From a virus, in IMG/VR virus record IMGVR_UViG_3300007558_000002, positions 1-31,862 of that record: DNA of 31,862 nt; one strand, written 5' to 3'. The notes under the pieces are model-generated. The model ran no database searches. It was not told the origin of the DNA and saw nothing but the letters and a program-made list of their open reading frames with translations. Both the position numbers and the translations under genes were made by a program. Of the stretch, positions 8,211 through 15,889 are shown piece after piece. Positions within the stretch are counted from its first letter, which is position 1. The number at the start of each line of letters is the position of its first letter.

Positions 8211-8594
8211 ATGAATAAAGAAAAGCCTGACGCTATGGAGCAAGCACTAAAAAGTGCTAAGCTAACAATGATGCCAAAGTCTGGTTACGCCTGGGGTATT
8301 TATGCCTGGAAGAAGTCAAATGGAAAGTTCTTTACAGATGGAAGCGGTAACGTTTTGAACATACCAGCTAACAAGGGTGACCAAAACCAGATTCAAAAAC
8401 TTAAGACAGCAGCAGCTCATCACGGAGAGCCAGACGGCGAGGCCGTATTCTTTCCTGGTACTGAAAGAATTAGCGATGAAGAGTACTCAGAACAGATTGA
8501 CAGAATGAAGCAGGGACTTATCCCTAGCATGAATGACGTTGGTGCACTTCTTGCTGCTAAGAAGAGTCTTGATGCCTATGGAGATGAGGGATAA
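8211..8594 (+). CDS. Unknown 127-aa phage protein preceding the portal
   Basis: I chose the ATG at 8211 rather than the in-frame ATG at 8163. The earlier start would overlap the preceding gene by 31 bases and lacks a ribosome site, whereas 8211 follows a good promoter at leaderless distance. The product is soluble, with no membrane segment. It has an aromatic motif, SGYAWGIYAWKKSNGKFFTD, a Gln/Lys-rich helix, a HHGEPDGEAVFFPG segment, and an acidic-basic helical C-terminus. I do not recognise the family. Its stop overlaps the portal start (TAATG), so it is translationally coupled to the portal and may assist portal or head assembly. That role is inferred from position only. Confidence 0.75.
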   Translation: MNKEKPDAMEQALKSAKLTMMPKSGYAWGIYAWKKSNGKFFTDGSGNVLNIPANKGDQNQIQKLKTAAAHHGEPDGEAVFFPGTERISDEEYSEQIDRMKQGLIPSMNDVGALLAAKKSLDAYGDEG

Positions 8595-10192
8595 TGTCAG
8601 AATACATTATTAATGCAAGAATGGGCGAGTTTGACCCAGAGCCAAACGAATTTAAAGCAAAGGATCCATTTAATAAGTCTTGGGATACACTAAAGACTCT
8701 TGGTGGGATAGATTCTAACTTTAAGCGTAGAGCTACCAGAATTTCTAAGGCTGTTGCTGTAGAGCCAACAGATAGATATCTTACATCTGCTGGTGCCATC
8801 AAGACTGGTGAGGGTGCTAGCTCAAAGGAGATCAATCCTGGTTCTGTTTATCACAATGGTTACGGAATGTTTGATGTCATTACGCCACCATGGAACCTTT
8901 ACGAACTGGCAAACTTTTATGACACTTCGTTTGCAAACCACGCAGCTATTGACGCTAAGGTTGAAAACATTGTCGGTCTTGGCTATGACTTTAGCATTGG
9001 CAAGAGAGCACTAATGCAGCTTGAGTCAAATACAAATGAGACTGCAACTCAAAAGGCACGAAAGCGTATTGAGAGGGCACGACTAGAGTTGACAGAGTGG
9101 CTAGAGAGTCTTAATCAGGACGACTCGATCACACACACCCTAATGAAATTTTTTACAGACGTACAGGCAACGGGCAACGGATATCTTGAAGTGGGACGAA
9201 AGACTAACGGTGAAATTGGTTACCTAGGTCACATACCTGCTACAACAATGCGTGTCCGTAGACTCAGAGATGGATATGTTCAGATCATTGGTCAGAAGGT
9301 TGTTTACTTTAGAAACTTCGGGGCAAAGAATCAGAATCCTATCACTACTGACCCAAGGCCAAATGAGATTCTTCACTATAAGGAATATTCTCCACTAAAC
9401 ACGTTCTATGGTATTCCAGATATTATGTCTGCTATTTCATCTCTACAGGGAGATCAGCTAGCCAGCCAGTACAATATTGACTACTTTGCAAATAAAGCAA
9501 CTCCTAGGTACATCGTAACTCTAAAAGGTGCAAAGCTATCTGGAGATGCAGAAGATAAGCTATTCAGATTTTTACAGACAAGTCTTAAGGGACAGTCTCA
9601 CAGAACCCTCTACATTCCTTTGCCAGGAGACTCAGATACCAACAAGGTAGAGTTTAACATGGAGCCAATCGAGAATGGTGTTCAAGAGGCATCCTTTAAT
9701 GAGTACAGGCTTCGTAACCGTGACGATATTCTTGTTGCCCATCAGGTTCCGCTATCTAAGATTGGTGGTGCAGATGCATCATCTATTGCATCAGCCTTGG
9801 CTCAAGATAGGACATTCAAAGAGCAGGTAGCAAGACCAGCACAGACAAATCTTGAAAAGATGATTAATAAGGTTGTTCGTGAAAAGACAGACTTGCTAGA
9901 GTTTAAGTTTAATGAGCTCACTCTTACAGATGAAATTGCACAGTCTCAGATCCTTGAGAGGTATATCAAGACCCAGGTCATGACACCCAATGAGGCTAGA
10001 GAGGCTCTAGGTATGCCTCAGAGGTCTGGAGGGGATGAAGTCTTTGATATGTCTCCAAGACAATCTACTGATGCAAGAGCAAACTTAGCTGGAAACAGAC
10101 AGCGAGATGCAGAGAGAACTAATAATCAATCAGATGGATCTGCAACTGTTTCTGGTCGTAACGCACAGGGTGAAGGAAATTCTTCAGAATAA
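8594..10192 (+). CDS. Portal protein
   Basis: The 532-residue protein forms the dodecameric ring at the capsid vertex through which DNA enters and leaves. The core matches the phage_portal family (PBSX/HK97-like). It includes a TGNGYLEVGRKTNGEIGYLGH wing, HYKEYSPLNTFYGIPDIMS near residue 265-278, QLASQYNIDYFANKATPRYIV, and HQVPLSKIGG followed by a helical crown ending in MTPNEAREALGMP. Length is in the usual range. The C-terminal 40 residues are polar and disordered-looking (Asn/Gln/Ser/Gly-rich). It begins with a TAATG overlap with the preceding gene and GAGGG 3 bases upstream. A hairpin plus T-run directly after the stop suggests transcription ends here. No terminase gene adjoins it in this window. 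Confidence 0.93.
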   Translation: MSEYIINARMGEFDPEPNEFKAKDPFNKSWDTLKTLGGIDSNFKRRATRISKAVAVEPTDRYLTSAGAIKTGEGASSKEINPGSVYHNGYGMFDVITPPWNLYELANFYDTSFANHAAIDAKVENIVGLGYDFSIGKRALMQLESNTNETATQKARKRIERARLELTEWLESLNQDDSITHTLMKFFTDVQATGNGYLEVGRKTNGEIGYLGHIPATTMRVRRLRDGYVQIIGQKVVYFRNFGAKNQNPITTDPRPNEILHYKEYSPLNTFYGIPDIMSAISSLQGDQLASQYNIDYFANKATPRYIVTLKGAKLSGDAEDKLFRFLQTSLKGQSHRTLYIPLPGDSDTNKVEFNMEPIENGVQEASFNEYRLRNRDDILVAHQVPLSKIGGADASSIASALAQDRTFKEQVARPAQTNLEKMINKVVREKTDLLEFKFNELTLTDEIAQSQILERYIKTQVMTPNEAREALGMPQRSGGDEVFDMSPRQSTDARANLAGNRQRDAERTNNQSDGSATVSGRNAQGEGNSSE

Positions 10193-10215
10193 AGTTACCA
10201 TTTCGTAACTTTTTT
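10191..10215 (+). terminator. Rho-independent terminator after portal
   Basis: AAAGTTAC at 10191-10198 pairs with GTAACTTT at 10205-10212 around a six-base loop, and the T-run continues to 10215. The stem is AT-rich and modest, but perfect, and it overlaps the last bases of the portal stop codon. Confidence 0.55.
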
Positions 10216-10228
10216 ATAAAAGAGGGTA

Positions 10229-10234
10229 TATAAT
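10229..10234 (+). promoter_or_regulatory. -10 box TATAAT of the capsid unit (near-leaderless)
   Basis: A perfect TATAAT, without the TG extension and with no strong -35, lies between the terminator after the portal and the protease-scaffold gene. Its last base is 8 bases before the ATG at 10243, so the transcript would have a leader of about 0-2 bases. No ribosome site sits at a usable distance. Confidence 0.55.
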
Positions 10235-10242
10235 AAACTAGT

Positions 10243-11619
10243 ATGACTATTTCGAAAACGCAGTTAGTTACAGACGGTGACAACGTACGTCTGTCAATGC
10301 CTTTTAGCAAGGTAGACAAAGAGAGACGCATCGTCTCAGGATTTGCTACGCTTGATAACGTAGATAGACAAGATGACATTGTAACCACAGAGGCATCAAT
10401 CAGTGCCTTCTCAAAGTTTCGTGGGAACATTCGTGAAATGCACCAGCCACTAGCAGTCGGCAAAATGGTAGCATTTAAAGAAGAGAAATACTTTGATCCA
10501 GAATCCAAGAAGTTCTTCTCTGGAGTATATGTATCTGCATATGTTTCAAAAGGTGCACAAGACACCTGGGAAAAGGTTCTTGATGGAACCCTATCTGGCT
10601 TTTCTATTGGCGGTCGCATGAATGAGTGGGACGACGCTTATGACGAGAAGATGGAAAAGCAAATTAGAGTTATTAAAGAATATGACCTAGTAGAGCTGTC
10701 CTTAGTAGACACTCCAGCTAATCAATTTGCAAACATTATGTCTATCGAAAAGGTGGACGGCGTTGACGTCGTAAAGGGCGATGCATTTGATGTAGAGATT
10801 GAAAATGTTTTTTGGGATAATGAGTCTGGCATGGTAATGGTATCGGCAGAAGACTCAGCCGTAAGTCCAGTAAATGGCAATGCTATGAAGAACATAGGTT
10901 TCGTTGAAAAGAATGACAACGAGAAAACAGAAATGATAAAGTTCTTAGTTGATAGTGCTAAAGGCATTAATCTTTCTAAGATGAACAAGGAGGAAGATCC
11001 TATGACTGAAGAAAACACAAATGCAGCAGAAGACGCTGTAGTTGAGAAATCAGACGAGATCGCTCCAGAGGCAGATGCCGTAGTTGAGGCTGCAGACTCC
11101 GCAATGGAGAAGGCAGACGACGCTGAGGTTGTCAAGACAGACGACATGGATGAAGACGACATGGAGGAGAAGGCTGATGAAGCCGATGCCACTGAGAAGT
11201 CAGCTGATATGGAGGAAGAGGACAAGTCTTATGAAGACAAGAAGTCTGATTCTGTTGAGGCAGCTGAAGAGGTATCTAAGTCAGACGATGTTTCTGTCGC
11301 TGTTGCTGAATTGCAGAGCGGTATTACATCAGCCTTTAGCGATCTTTCAGCAGTTATTAAGTCTCTTAACGAGCAAGTTGCTGATCTTAAGAAGTCACTC
11401 GATGGTGCCAATGCAGAGATTAAGTCCGTAAAGGACGAGGTTACTGCATCCAAGAGTGAGTTTAACGAATTTGGCAAGCGAGTAGATGCTGTTGAGGCAG
11501 ACACCGCTTTCCGTAAATCTGGCGATCTAGGCGAGATTGTTCAGGAAACTGAATCAGATATGGTTCAGAAATCCCTATGGGGCGGTCGTTTCCTCAAAAC
11601 TGCCGACTTATTTAATTAA
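10243..11619 (+). CDS. Fused prohead protease (S78-like) and scaffold protein
   Basis: This 458-residue protein combines two functions often encoded separately. Residues 1-170 are a HK97-type prohead serine protease: RRIVSGFATLDNVDRQDDIV, catalytic H67 in REMHQP, catalytic S121 in LSGFSIGG, and the EYDLVELSLVDTPAN strand. It cleaves scaffold and capsid termini in the assembled prohead. Residues 250-335 are extremely acidic and repetitive (Glu/Asp/Ala with Lys-Ser). Residues about 350-425 have heptad-like spacing typical of scaffold coiled coils, and the C-terminus (GGRFLKTADLFN) may bind the capsid protein. The start lacks a ribosome site and follows a -10 box at leaderless distance. An internal AAGGAGGA precedes the in-frame Met254, suggesting separate scaffold synthesis. 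The major capsid gene follows after 29 bases. Confidence 0.9.
   Translation: MTISKTQLVTDGDNVRLSMPFSKVDKERRIVSGFATLDNVDRQDDIVTTEASISAFSKFRGNIREMHQPLAVGKMVAFKEEKYFDPESKKFFSGVYVSAYVSKGAQDTWEKVLDGTLSGFSIGGRMNEWDDAYDEKMEKQIRVIKEYDLVELSLVDTPANQFANIMSIEKVDGVDVVKGDAFDVEIENVFWDNESGMVMVSAEDSAVSPVNGNAMKNIGFVEKNDNEKTEMIKFLVDSAKGINLSKMNKEEDPMTEENTNAAEDAVVEKSDEIAPEADAVVEAADSAMEKADDAEVVKTDDMDEDDMEEKADEADATEKSADMEEEDKSYEDKKSDSVEAAEEVSKSDDVSVAVAELQSGITSAFSDLSAVIKSLNEQVADLKKSLDGANAEIKSVKDEVTASKSEFNEFGKRVDAVEADTAFRKSGDLGEIVQETESDMVQKSLWGGRFLKTADLFN
10987..10994 (+). promoter_or_regulatory. Internal ribosome site for a nested scaffold start
   Basis: AAGGAGGA lies within the protease-scaffold gene, with GGAGG 8 bases before an in-frame ATG at 11002. 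It is better than the ribosome sites of most genes here, whereas the full-length start has none. Confidence 0.6.
11002..11619 (+). CDS. Probable nested scaffold protein (internal start at Met254)
   Basis: Initiation at the in-frame ATG at 11002 would yield a 205-residue protein identical to the C-terminal part of the protease-scaffold fusion: the acidic Glu/Asp/Ala-rich segment, the helical heptad region and the C-terminal FLKTADLFN. The start falls exactly at the boundary between the protease module and the scaffold module, and it has a near-perfect ribosome site. The precedent is lambda gene C/Nu3, where a scaffold is made from an internal start in the protease gene so that scaffold far outnumbers protease. 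Arginine codons in this part are all CGN (three of three), as in the abundant capsid protein. The start is inferred, not proven. Confidence 0.55.
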   Translation: MTEENTNAAEDAVVEKSDEIAPEADAVVEAADSAMEKADDAEVVKTDDMDEDDMEEKADEADATEKSADMEEEDKSYEDKKSDSVEAAEEVSKSDDVSVAVAELQSGITSAFSDLSAVIKSLNEQVADLKKSLDGANAEIKSVKDEVTASKSEFNEFGKRVDAVEADTAFRKSGDLGEIVQETESDMVQKSLWGGRFLKTADLFN

Positions 11620-11635
11620 GACAAAACAATCACTT

Positions 11636-11644
11636 AGGAGGTGA
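11636..11644 (+). promoter_or_regulatory. Strong ribosome binding site of the major capsid gene
   Basis: AGGAGGTGA is fully complementary to the anti-Shine-Dalgarno end of 16S rRNA and ends 4 bases before the ATG. It is one of the strongest sites in the window, as expected for the most abundant virion protein. Confidence 0.8.
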
Positions 11645-11648
11645 CAAT

Positions 11649-12782
11649 ATGTCGGAAGAGATTATCAAAAATCAGCCAGGTGAAACTGGTGAGCTAGGTG
11701 GAACAGCACCTGGTACATTCCAAGGTCAGGGTGCATTCGCATCTGGTGGTATTGGTGGTGTGACTGACCCAGGTGCAAGCACATTGGGCAACATTCCAAC
11801 AGCCGAGTATGGCCTAACATCTGGTGGTAACGCTGTAAACCCTTCTGGTGATGCAGGTAGTGGTATCCTACGCCCTGAACAGGCACGTCGTTTTATTGAC
11901 TACGTATGGGATGCAACTGTACTCGCCAAAGATGGTCGCAGAGTTACTATGCGTGCAAACACCATGGAGCTCGAGAAGGTCAATGTTGGAGAGAGGGTTA
12001 TCCGTGCAGCTGCACAAGCTGTCGGTGACTACACCAACACTGGTGCTCAGTTTACCAAGGTTGAGCTAACAACAAAGAAGATCCGTTTGGACTGGGAGGT
12101 CTCAGCTGAGGCCCTAGAAGATGGCGTCGAGGGTGCAGCCCTTGAGGACCACCTAGTACGCTTGATGACAAATGCTTTTGCAAATGACATCGAGGACCTA
12201 GCAATTAACGGTGATGGATCTACAGGAGACTTCCTGTCGATCATGGATGGATTTGTCAACAAGGCAAAGACTGGTGGAGCACACGAGTCAGTCGTAACTG
12301 TTGCAAACAATGCATGGACCCCAGAGGTTATGCAGAACATCATCCTAGCCATGCCACGTAAGTACCGTGCAATCAAGAACAACCTTAAGTTCTATGCAGG
12401 TACAGACGTATTCCAGGGCATCGTAAAGAACAACGGAACCCTTGCAGACGCTATTGCTGAGGCCTTTGGCTCTCACCCAGGTGCTGCAGGAACACCAGCA
12501 GGTCGTGAAGCCTACCTAGGCGGAAGCGGTCAGACATTCGGTGGTGCTCGCACTACCCGTGTTCTAGGTGTTGAGGTCCAGGAAGTTCCTTACTACCCAG
12601 CTGGCTACATCGACCTGACATTCCCACAGAACCGTGTATGGGGATTCCAGCGAGACATCACAGTAAACCGTGAATACAAGGCCAAGAAGGACACCATTGA
12701 ATACACCGTATTCGTCCGCTTCGGCATCCAGTGGGAAGAGGAAGACGCTATTGCATTTGCGGATGCAGCAGCTGACGCTTAA
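11649..12782 (+). CDS. Major capsid protein (HK97 fold)
   Basis: This 377-residue protein builds the icosahedral shell. Residues 1-71 are Gly/Ser/Thr-rich and probably flexible. From residue 72 the HK97-like body begins with GILRPEQARRFIDYVW, then a likely E-loop and beta region (VNVGERVIRAAAQAVG) and strand-helix (KKIRLDWEVSAEALEDGVEG). The spine helix is HLVRLMTNAFANDIEDLAINGD, and a late beta strand set (RVLGVEVQEVPYYP) leads into FPQNRVWGFQRDITVNREY. Length is normal for the family. It follows the protease-scaffold gene on the same likely transcript and is followed by a terminator. Seventeen of its 19 arginine codons are CGN, unlike many neighbours, consistent with very high expression. 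The N-terminal arm could be trimmed by the protease; no cleavage site can be read off directly. Confidence 0.93.
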   Translation: MSEEIIKNQPGETGELGGTAPGTFQGQGAFASGGIGGVTDPGASTLGNIPTAEYGLTSGGNAVNPSGDAGSGILRPEQARRFIDYVWDATVLAKDGRRVTMRANTMELEKVNVGERVIRAAAQAVGDYTNTGAQFTKVELTTKKIRLDWEVSAEALEDGVEGAALEDHLVRLMTNAFANDIEDLAINGDGSTGDFLSIMDGFVNKAKTGGAHESVVTVANNAWTPEVMQNIILAMPRKYRAIKNNLKFYAGTDVFQGIVKNNGTLADAIAEAFGSHPGAAGTPAGREAYLGGSGQTFGGARTTRVLGVEVQEVPYYPAGYIDLTFPQNRVWGFQRDITVNREYKAKKDTIEYTVFVRFGIQWEEEDAIAFADAAADA

Positions 12783-12802
12783 TCCAACTGAATAACCTTG
12801 AG

Positions 12803-12840
12803 AGGGGCAGGGGCTATCTGGCCTCTGTCCCTTTCATTTT
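12803..12840 (+). terminator. Rho-independent terminator after major capsid gene
   Basis: AGGGGCAG (12803-12810) pairs with CTGTCCCT (12825-12832) with one G-U pair. Further GC pairing inside the loop (GGGC with GGCC) is possible. A T-rich tract, TTCATTTT, follows. This would close the protease-scaffold-capsid transcript. Confidence 0.7.
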
Positions 12841-12844
12841 TATC

Positions 12845-12853
12845 TGCTATAAT
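12845..12853 (+). promoter_or_regulatory. Extended -10 promoter TGCTATAAT
   Basis: The perfect extended -10 box follows directly after the capsid terminator and precedes the next gene by 24 bases. The expected leader would carry the strong AGGAGGAG site at 12868-12875. No -35 is apparent. Confidence 0.65.
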
Positions 12854-12877
12854 ATTAAAAGAACCTTAGGAGGAGAA

Positions 12878-13336
12878 ATGGCAGAGTTTAACCCAGAAGC
12901 CACAGATGGTGATGGAGACGGATTTGTCCAGGACGGAACAGAGTTTGAGCGTCCAGTGGAAGAAGTTTCTGTAGAGCCAGAAGTTGCAGAAGAGCCAGCT
13001 GTAGAGCTAGCTGAAGAAGTAAAGGGAGATGAAGTTATTTCATCCCCAGAGCGTCCAGTAGACGCAGAGCCAGTAGAGCAGGCCCTAGCACCAGTTGCTG
13101 ACGGAGTCATCGGAACTGGCACAAAGAAGAAGCCAGCAAAGAAGAAGCCAGCTGCAAAGCAGGCATCTGACAAGGAAGAGACTGTAGCACTATACTCAAC
13201 ACGTAATGTAACTTGGGTTGGTGTGGGTAGAGTCCTAACTGGACTTAATCTAGTTCCAAAGTCTCAGGCAGACAAGTGGATTGGACGAGACCACATTCGT
13301 GTAGCTGATGCTGCCGAGGTATCCAAGGAGCTTTAA
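12878..13336 (+). CDS. Post-capsid structural protein with DxDxDG motif and acidic linker
   Basis: The 152-residue protein starts after AGGAGGAG. Residues 9-16 (TDGDGDGF), with D10, D12 and D14 followed by Gly, form a calcium-loop-like DxDxDG motif, then VQDGTEFERP. Residues 25-75 are Glu/Val/Pro/Ala-rich and acidic. Residues about 80-95 form a Lys/Pro/Ala-rich basic stretch (KKKPAKKKPAAK). Residues about 102-152 are a small folded-looking domain with LYSTRNVTWVGVGRV, GLNLV, ADKWIGRDHIRVA. I recall similar N- and C-terminal segments in actinophage genes next to the capsid gene, but no firm function. A capsid-associated or head-tail role is likely from position. Five of six arginine codons are CGN, suggesting it may be abundant, perhaps a decoration protein. 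Confidence 0.8.
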   Translation: MAEFNPEATDGDGDGFVQDGTEFERPVEEVSVEPEVAEEPAVELAEEVKGDEVISSPERPVDAEPVEQALAPVADGVIGTGTKKKPAKKKPAAKQASDKEETVALYSTRNVTWVGVGRVLTGLNLVPKSQADKWIGRDHIRVADAAEVSKEL

Positions 13337-13342
13337 GCTATA

Positions 13343-14224
13343 ATGGAAATACTGAGAGTTCCGCCATATGATGTTGTAGAAGCAACACTTACTATACCGA
13401 CTGGGTTTTCTAGTCAAACGTTTACTGCTTCAATTACAGATATGGCGGATCTTTCTGTATCCACTCAAGAGTTTTCTGGTGAGTCTGGAGAAGAGTTTTC
13501 TATTAGCTTGAGTGCTAAGTATGATAACAATTACTACATTGAGATCACCACTGCAGACGGAGCAATTGTAATTCACGATACATATGAGGTAGTTAGGCCA
13601 TACGTTCTTGCAGTCAATAAAGCAACAACAGCTTCTGAAATAGCTGCCTATGCTGCCAATGAGGAATTAGCCAGGGCAGTTATTGACTCAGTCATTCCAG
13701 ATGGATTCTATTACCAAAAAAAGACCCTAGAGGTTCCTGGTAATGGTACAGACTTTCTTCCAGTATGGGATAGAGTCATCAAGGTTAACGAAGTTTATGA
13801 AAACAACGTTCTGGTAACTGACAGAACTTTTGCAATGTCAAAGGATAAAACAGCCATTGTGGTTGTTGTAGAGGGAACAGACAACAGATCAGAAGGTGCA
13901 CCAATTATGTTGCCTGCAGCAGCCTCTGATAGCGGAGTTGTAGGATACACATATCTAGACTTTCCAAAGAGAAATGACTACAGGGTTGTAGTTGATCATG
14001 GATACCCAACGGTACCGTCCGATATCGTAAAGGCAACAGAGCTACTGATTAATGATATTGAGTGTGGAAAGCTAGAGTACTATAAGAGGTACGTAACAAG
14101 CTACAACACTGACCAGTTTAAGATTCAGTTCGACAAGGCTATTTTTGAAGGTACTGGAAACCTAATTGTAGATAAGATTTTATCCAAGTACCACAAGTCA
14201 ATCACCAAACTTGGAGTGTTATAA
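13343..14224 (+). CDS. Head-tail connector (adaptor) protein
   Basis: The 293-residue protein begins six bases after the preceding gene. AGGAG at 13325-13329 lies in the end of that gene. The N-terminal 100 residues are beta-rich (VVEATLTIPTGF, FTASITDMADLSV). The C-terminal region carries the strongest clue: VPSDIVKATELLINDIECGK, LEYYKRYVTSYNTDQFKI, FEGTGNLIVDKILSKY. This helical pattern is typical of adaptor proteins of the HK97 gp6/SPP1 gp15 type that bind under the portal ring. Position as the second gene after the capsid, before a head-closure-like gene, fits the conserved siphovirus order. The extra N-terminal beta domain makes it much longer than the classical ~100-residue adaptor. Confidence 0.75.
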   Translation: MEILRVPPYDVVEATLTIPTGFSSQTFTASITDMADLSVSTQEFSGESGEEFSISLSAKYDNNYYIEITTADGAIVIHDTYEVVRPYVLAVNKATTASEIAAYAANEELARAVIDSVIPDGFYYQKKTLEVPGNGTDFLPVWDRVIKVNEVYENNVLVTDRTFAMSKDKTAIVVVVEGTDNRSEGAPIMLPAAASDSGVVGYTYLDFPKRNDYRVVVDHGYPTVPSDIVKATELLINDIECGKLEYYKRYVTSYNTDQFKIQFDKAIFEGTGNLIVDKILSKYHKSITKLGVL

Positions 14225-14673
14225 TGGCAGACTGCAATACGGGAGATTACCAATTTCCGCTATCGGCAGAAATATACCACCCAATAGTTGAGCAAGGCTC
14301 CTACGGTAACGTTAAAAAGCAATGGATGTTTGATAGGACAATAAGTCTAAGCCTGTCTACACCAGGAACTGCCATGAAAGAAGAGGTAGCTCCTAACGTC
14401 AACATAACACAGGAAAAGATACTTGTTGGCAGGTCCAAGGGAGACCTAAGAATATCATCTTCAGATGGAAATAATGCCATTACAAATATTGTAGTCACAA
14501 ACATCAAAGATAGCAACTGTAATCCAATCTATGTAGAAACTTCTGGGTCTAGAGTAAACAAGTCAACTATCTTTGAGGTAGCAAGCCAGGAACCATTTGT
14601 AGGTCCATTTGGAAGCGTAGAGTATTACAAGATCGTATTGCGTAGGTCTGAGAACCAGGCGGTAGATATTTAA
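14224..14673 (+). CDS. Head closure / head-tail stopper protein
   Basis: The 149-residue protein overlaps the previous stop (TAATG) and has GGAG 7 bases upstream. It is beta-rich, with FPLSAEIYHPIVEQGSYG near the N-terminus, a central strand set around EKILVGRSKGDLRISSSD, and a final VEYYKIVLRRSENQ strand. This matches the usual layout of small SH3- or beta-barrel-like stopper proteins, whose typical C-terminal strand reports on strain or isotope-like positions. Assignment comes mainly from size and location between adaptor and the gp10-like neck gene. It probably holds the DNA in the filled head. The sequence itself gives only modest support. Confidence 0.6.
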   Translation: MADCNTGDYQFPLSAEIYHPIVEQGSYGNVKKQWMFDRTISLSLSTPGTAMKEEVAPNVNITQEKILVGRSKGDLRISSSDGNNAITNIVVTNIKDSNCNPIYVETSGSRVNKSTIFEVASQEPFVGPFGSVEYYKIVLRRSENQAVDI

Positions 14674-15341
14674 TGAAGGTAGTATTTAATGACAAGCAGC
14701 TGATGAAAGATATGAACTCTCTAGTTCAGTATACACAGGGCTTCCTTGAGGGCACAGAGCTTGCTAAGTCAGCAATACTAAATAAGCTAGGCAAAGATGT
14801 CATAGAGGCATTAAAGAATTTTGTAGACTCAAATGCTAGGGTAAACCCCTCAGCACTAAACCATATATACGAGTGGTCAATGACAGGCACACCAGCTGGA
14901 AGACTATTTGATATTGACTATTTGGTTACTGGTGCTGGCCTATCCTTTAACTCAACCTTTAGACAGTCAACGTCAATTCAAGATGGTTCAACAACGCCAT
15001 TCTATGATAAGGCTAGGATTATGGAAGAAGGAATCCCAGTAACAATTAGACCCAAGGGCAGAGTCCTAGCATTTAATGATAATGGTGAGCAGGTCTTTAC
15101 AAGCAAGCCAGTTGTTGTTACAAATCCTGGAGGGCAAGAAACCACTGGGTCATTTGATCGAGTAATTAATTCCTTCTTTGAGAGCTACTTTACTCAGTCA
15201 TACATTAGGTCCAGTGGAATATTCGACTACTTAAAGAACCCATTTCCTTATGCGAATAATATGCAGAGGGGCCTCCGTGGAGGAAAGTCCTACGGAAAGA
15301 CCGTTGGATATAACTGGGCATCAGGAGGTGCAGCAGCATAA
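14673..15341 (+). CDS. Neck protein, HK97 gp10-like
   Basis: The 222-residue protein begins with a TAATG overlap. It opens with a short beta strand (MKVVFNDKQLMKDMNSL) and a long helix (LEGTELAKSAILNKLGKDVIEALKNFVDSNAR), the usual arrangement of HK97 gp10-type neck proteins. A middle segment, PFYDKARIMEEGIPVTIRPKG, is the conserved loop that sits inside the joint. It ends in a Gly-rich, basic tail (RGLRGGKSYGKTVGYNW). The family helps attach the tail to the filled head. It is longer than the typical 130-160 residues because of the region about 60-110 and the C-terminal tail. Order in the operon (stopper before, terminator after) supports the call. Confidence 0.65.
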   Translation: MKVVFNDKQLMKDMNSLVQYTQGFLEGTELAKSAILNKLGKDVIEALKNFVDSNARVNPSALNHIYEWSMTGTPAGRLFDIDYLVTGAGLSFNSTFRQSTSIQDGSTTPFYDKARIMEEGIPVTIRPKGRVLAFNDNGEQVFTSKPVVVTNPGGQETTGSFDRVINSFFESYFTQSYIRSSGIFDYLKNPFPYANNMQRGLRGGKSYGKTVGYNWASGGAAA

Positions 15342-15889
15342 TGTCAATTTACTACCCACCAGTTTTTCTTAATGCTTATATGCAAGAAAAGGTCTCCGAA
15401 TACTTTTCCGACAACCCACTGAACGGCTTTGATGGAGATACGACACTTCCATTTTTTCCTACTAGCCCCACAGATATTGACACACTAACCGAAACCTTTC
15501 CAAATGGAAATGGTCAGTTTGCTGTATACGATAGAATGTTTAAAATGAGGAGAAGCCCATTCCCACACATAAAGTCAGAGCAGCTACTTTACTATTTTTA
15601 CGCTACTGGTGAAAACCCCATTCCATTTATAATTGAGGTTGCCCAGCAAGTTCAAGACTTGCTAGATAACGGTGATGAGTCTGCACAGGACTTGAATGAC
15701 TGGATTCGTGCAAGGCAAAGCTCAGACAATCCTCTGGTAGATGAGGCAGGCACCCCATTTGAGTTTGTATACTTTCATGACATCAAGGTTTACCAGTTAG
15801 AAGAAACCAGGGACATTGTTGACTTTGGAACAGCCAGAACTTTTGCAGGTAACAAAATAATTATTGACTATAATTGGCACAAATCGTAA
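15341..15889 (+). CDS. Tail terminator protein
   Basis: This 182-residue protein overlaps the preceding stop and has AGGAGGTG 10 bases upstream. It has an N-terminal helix (MQEKVSEYFS), then FPTSPTDIDTLTE, a core strand QFAVYDRMFKMRRSPFPHIKSEQLLYYFYA, a helix EVAQQVQDLLDNGDES, and a late strand pair VYFHDIKVYQLEETRDIVDF. That alpha/beta order, ending in a strand about the conserved diagnostic edge, is the typical arrangement of tail terminators (lambda gpU-like), which cap the growing tail and join it to the head. Being directly before the major tail protein gene supports the call. Sequence motifs alone would not prove it. Confidence 0.65.
   Translation: MSIYYPPVFLNAYMQEKVSEYFSDNPLNGFDGDTTLPFFPTSPTDIDTLTETFPNGNGQFAVYDRMFKMRRSPFPHIKSEQLLYYFYATGENPIPFIIEVAQQVQDLLDNGDESAQDLNDWIRARQSSDNPLVDEAGTPFEFVYFHDIKVYQLEETRDIVDFGTARTFAGNKIIIDYNWHKS

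Noticed and set aside
10722-11504. Long Ser/Ala-rich minus-strand frames opposite the scaffold
   Set aside because: They mirror the Glu/Asp/Lys/Ser codon bias of the acidic scaffold region and have no start signals or recognisable features.
13337-13345. GCTATAAT overlapping the start codon at 13343
   Set aside because: The hexamer includes the first two bases of the ATG, so it cannot drive a transcript containing the start. It is likely coincidental within the TAA...ATG junction, and the gene can be read from the upstream promoter.
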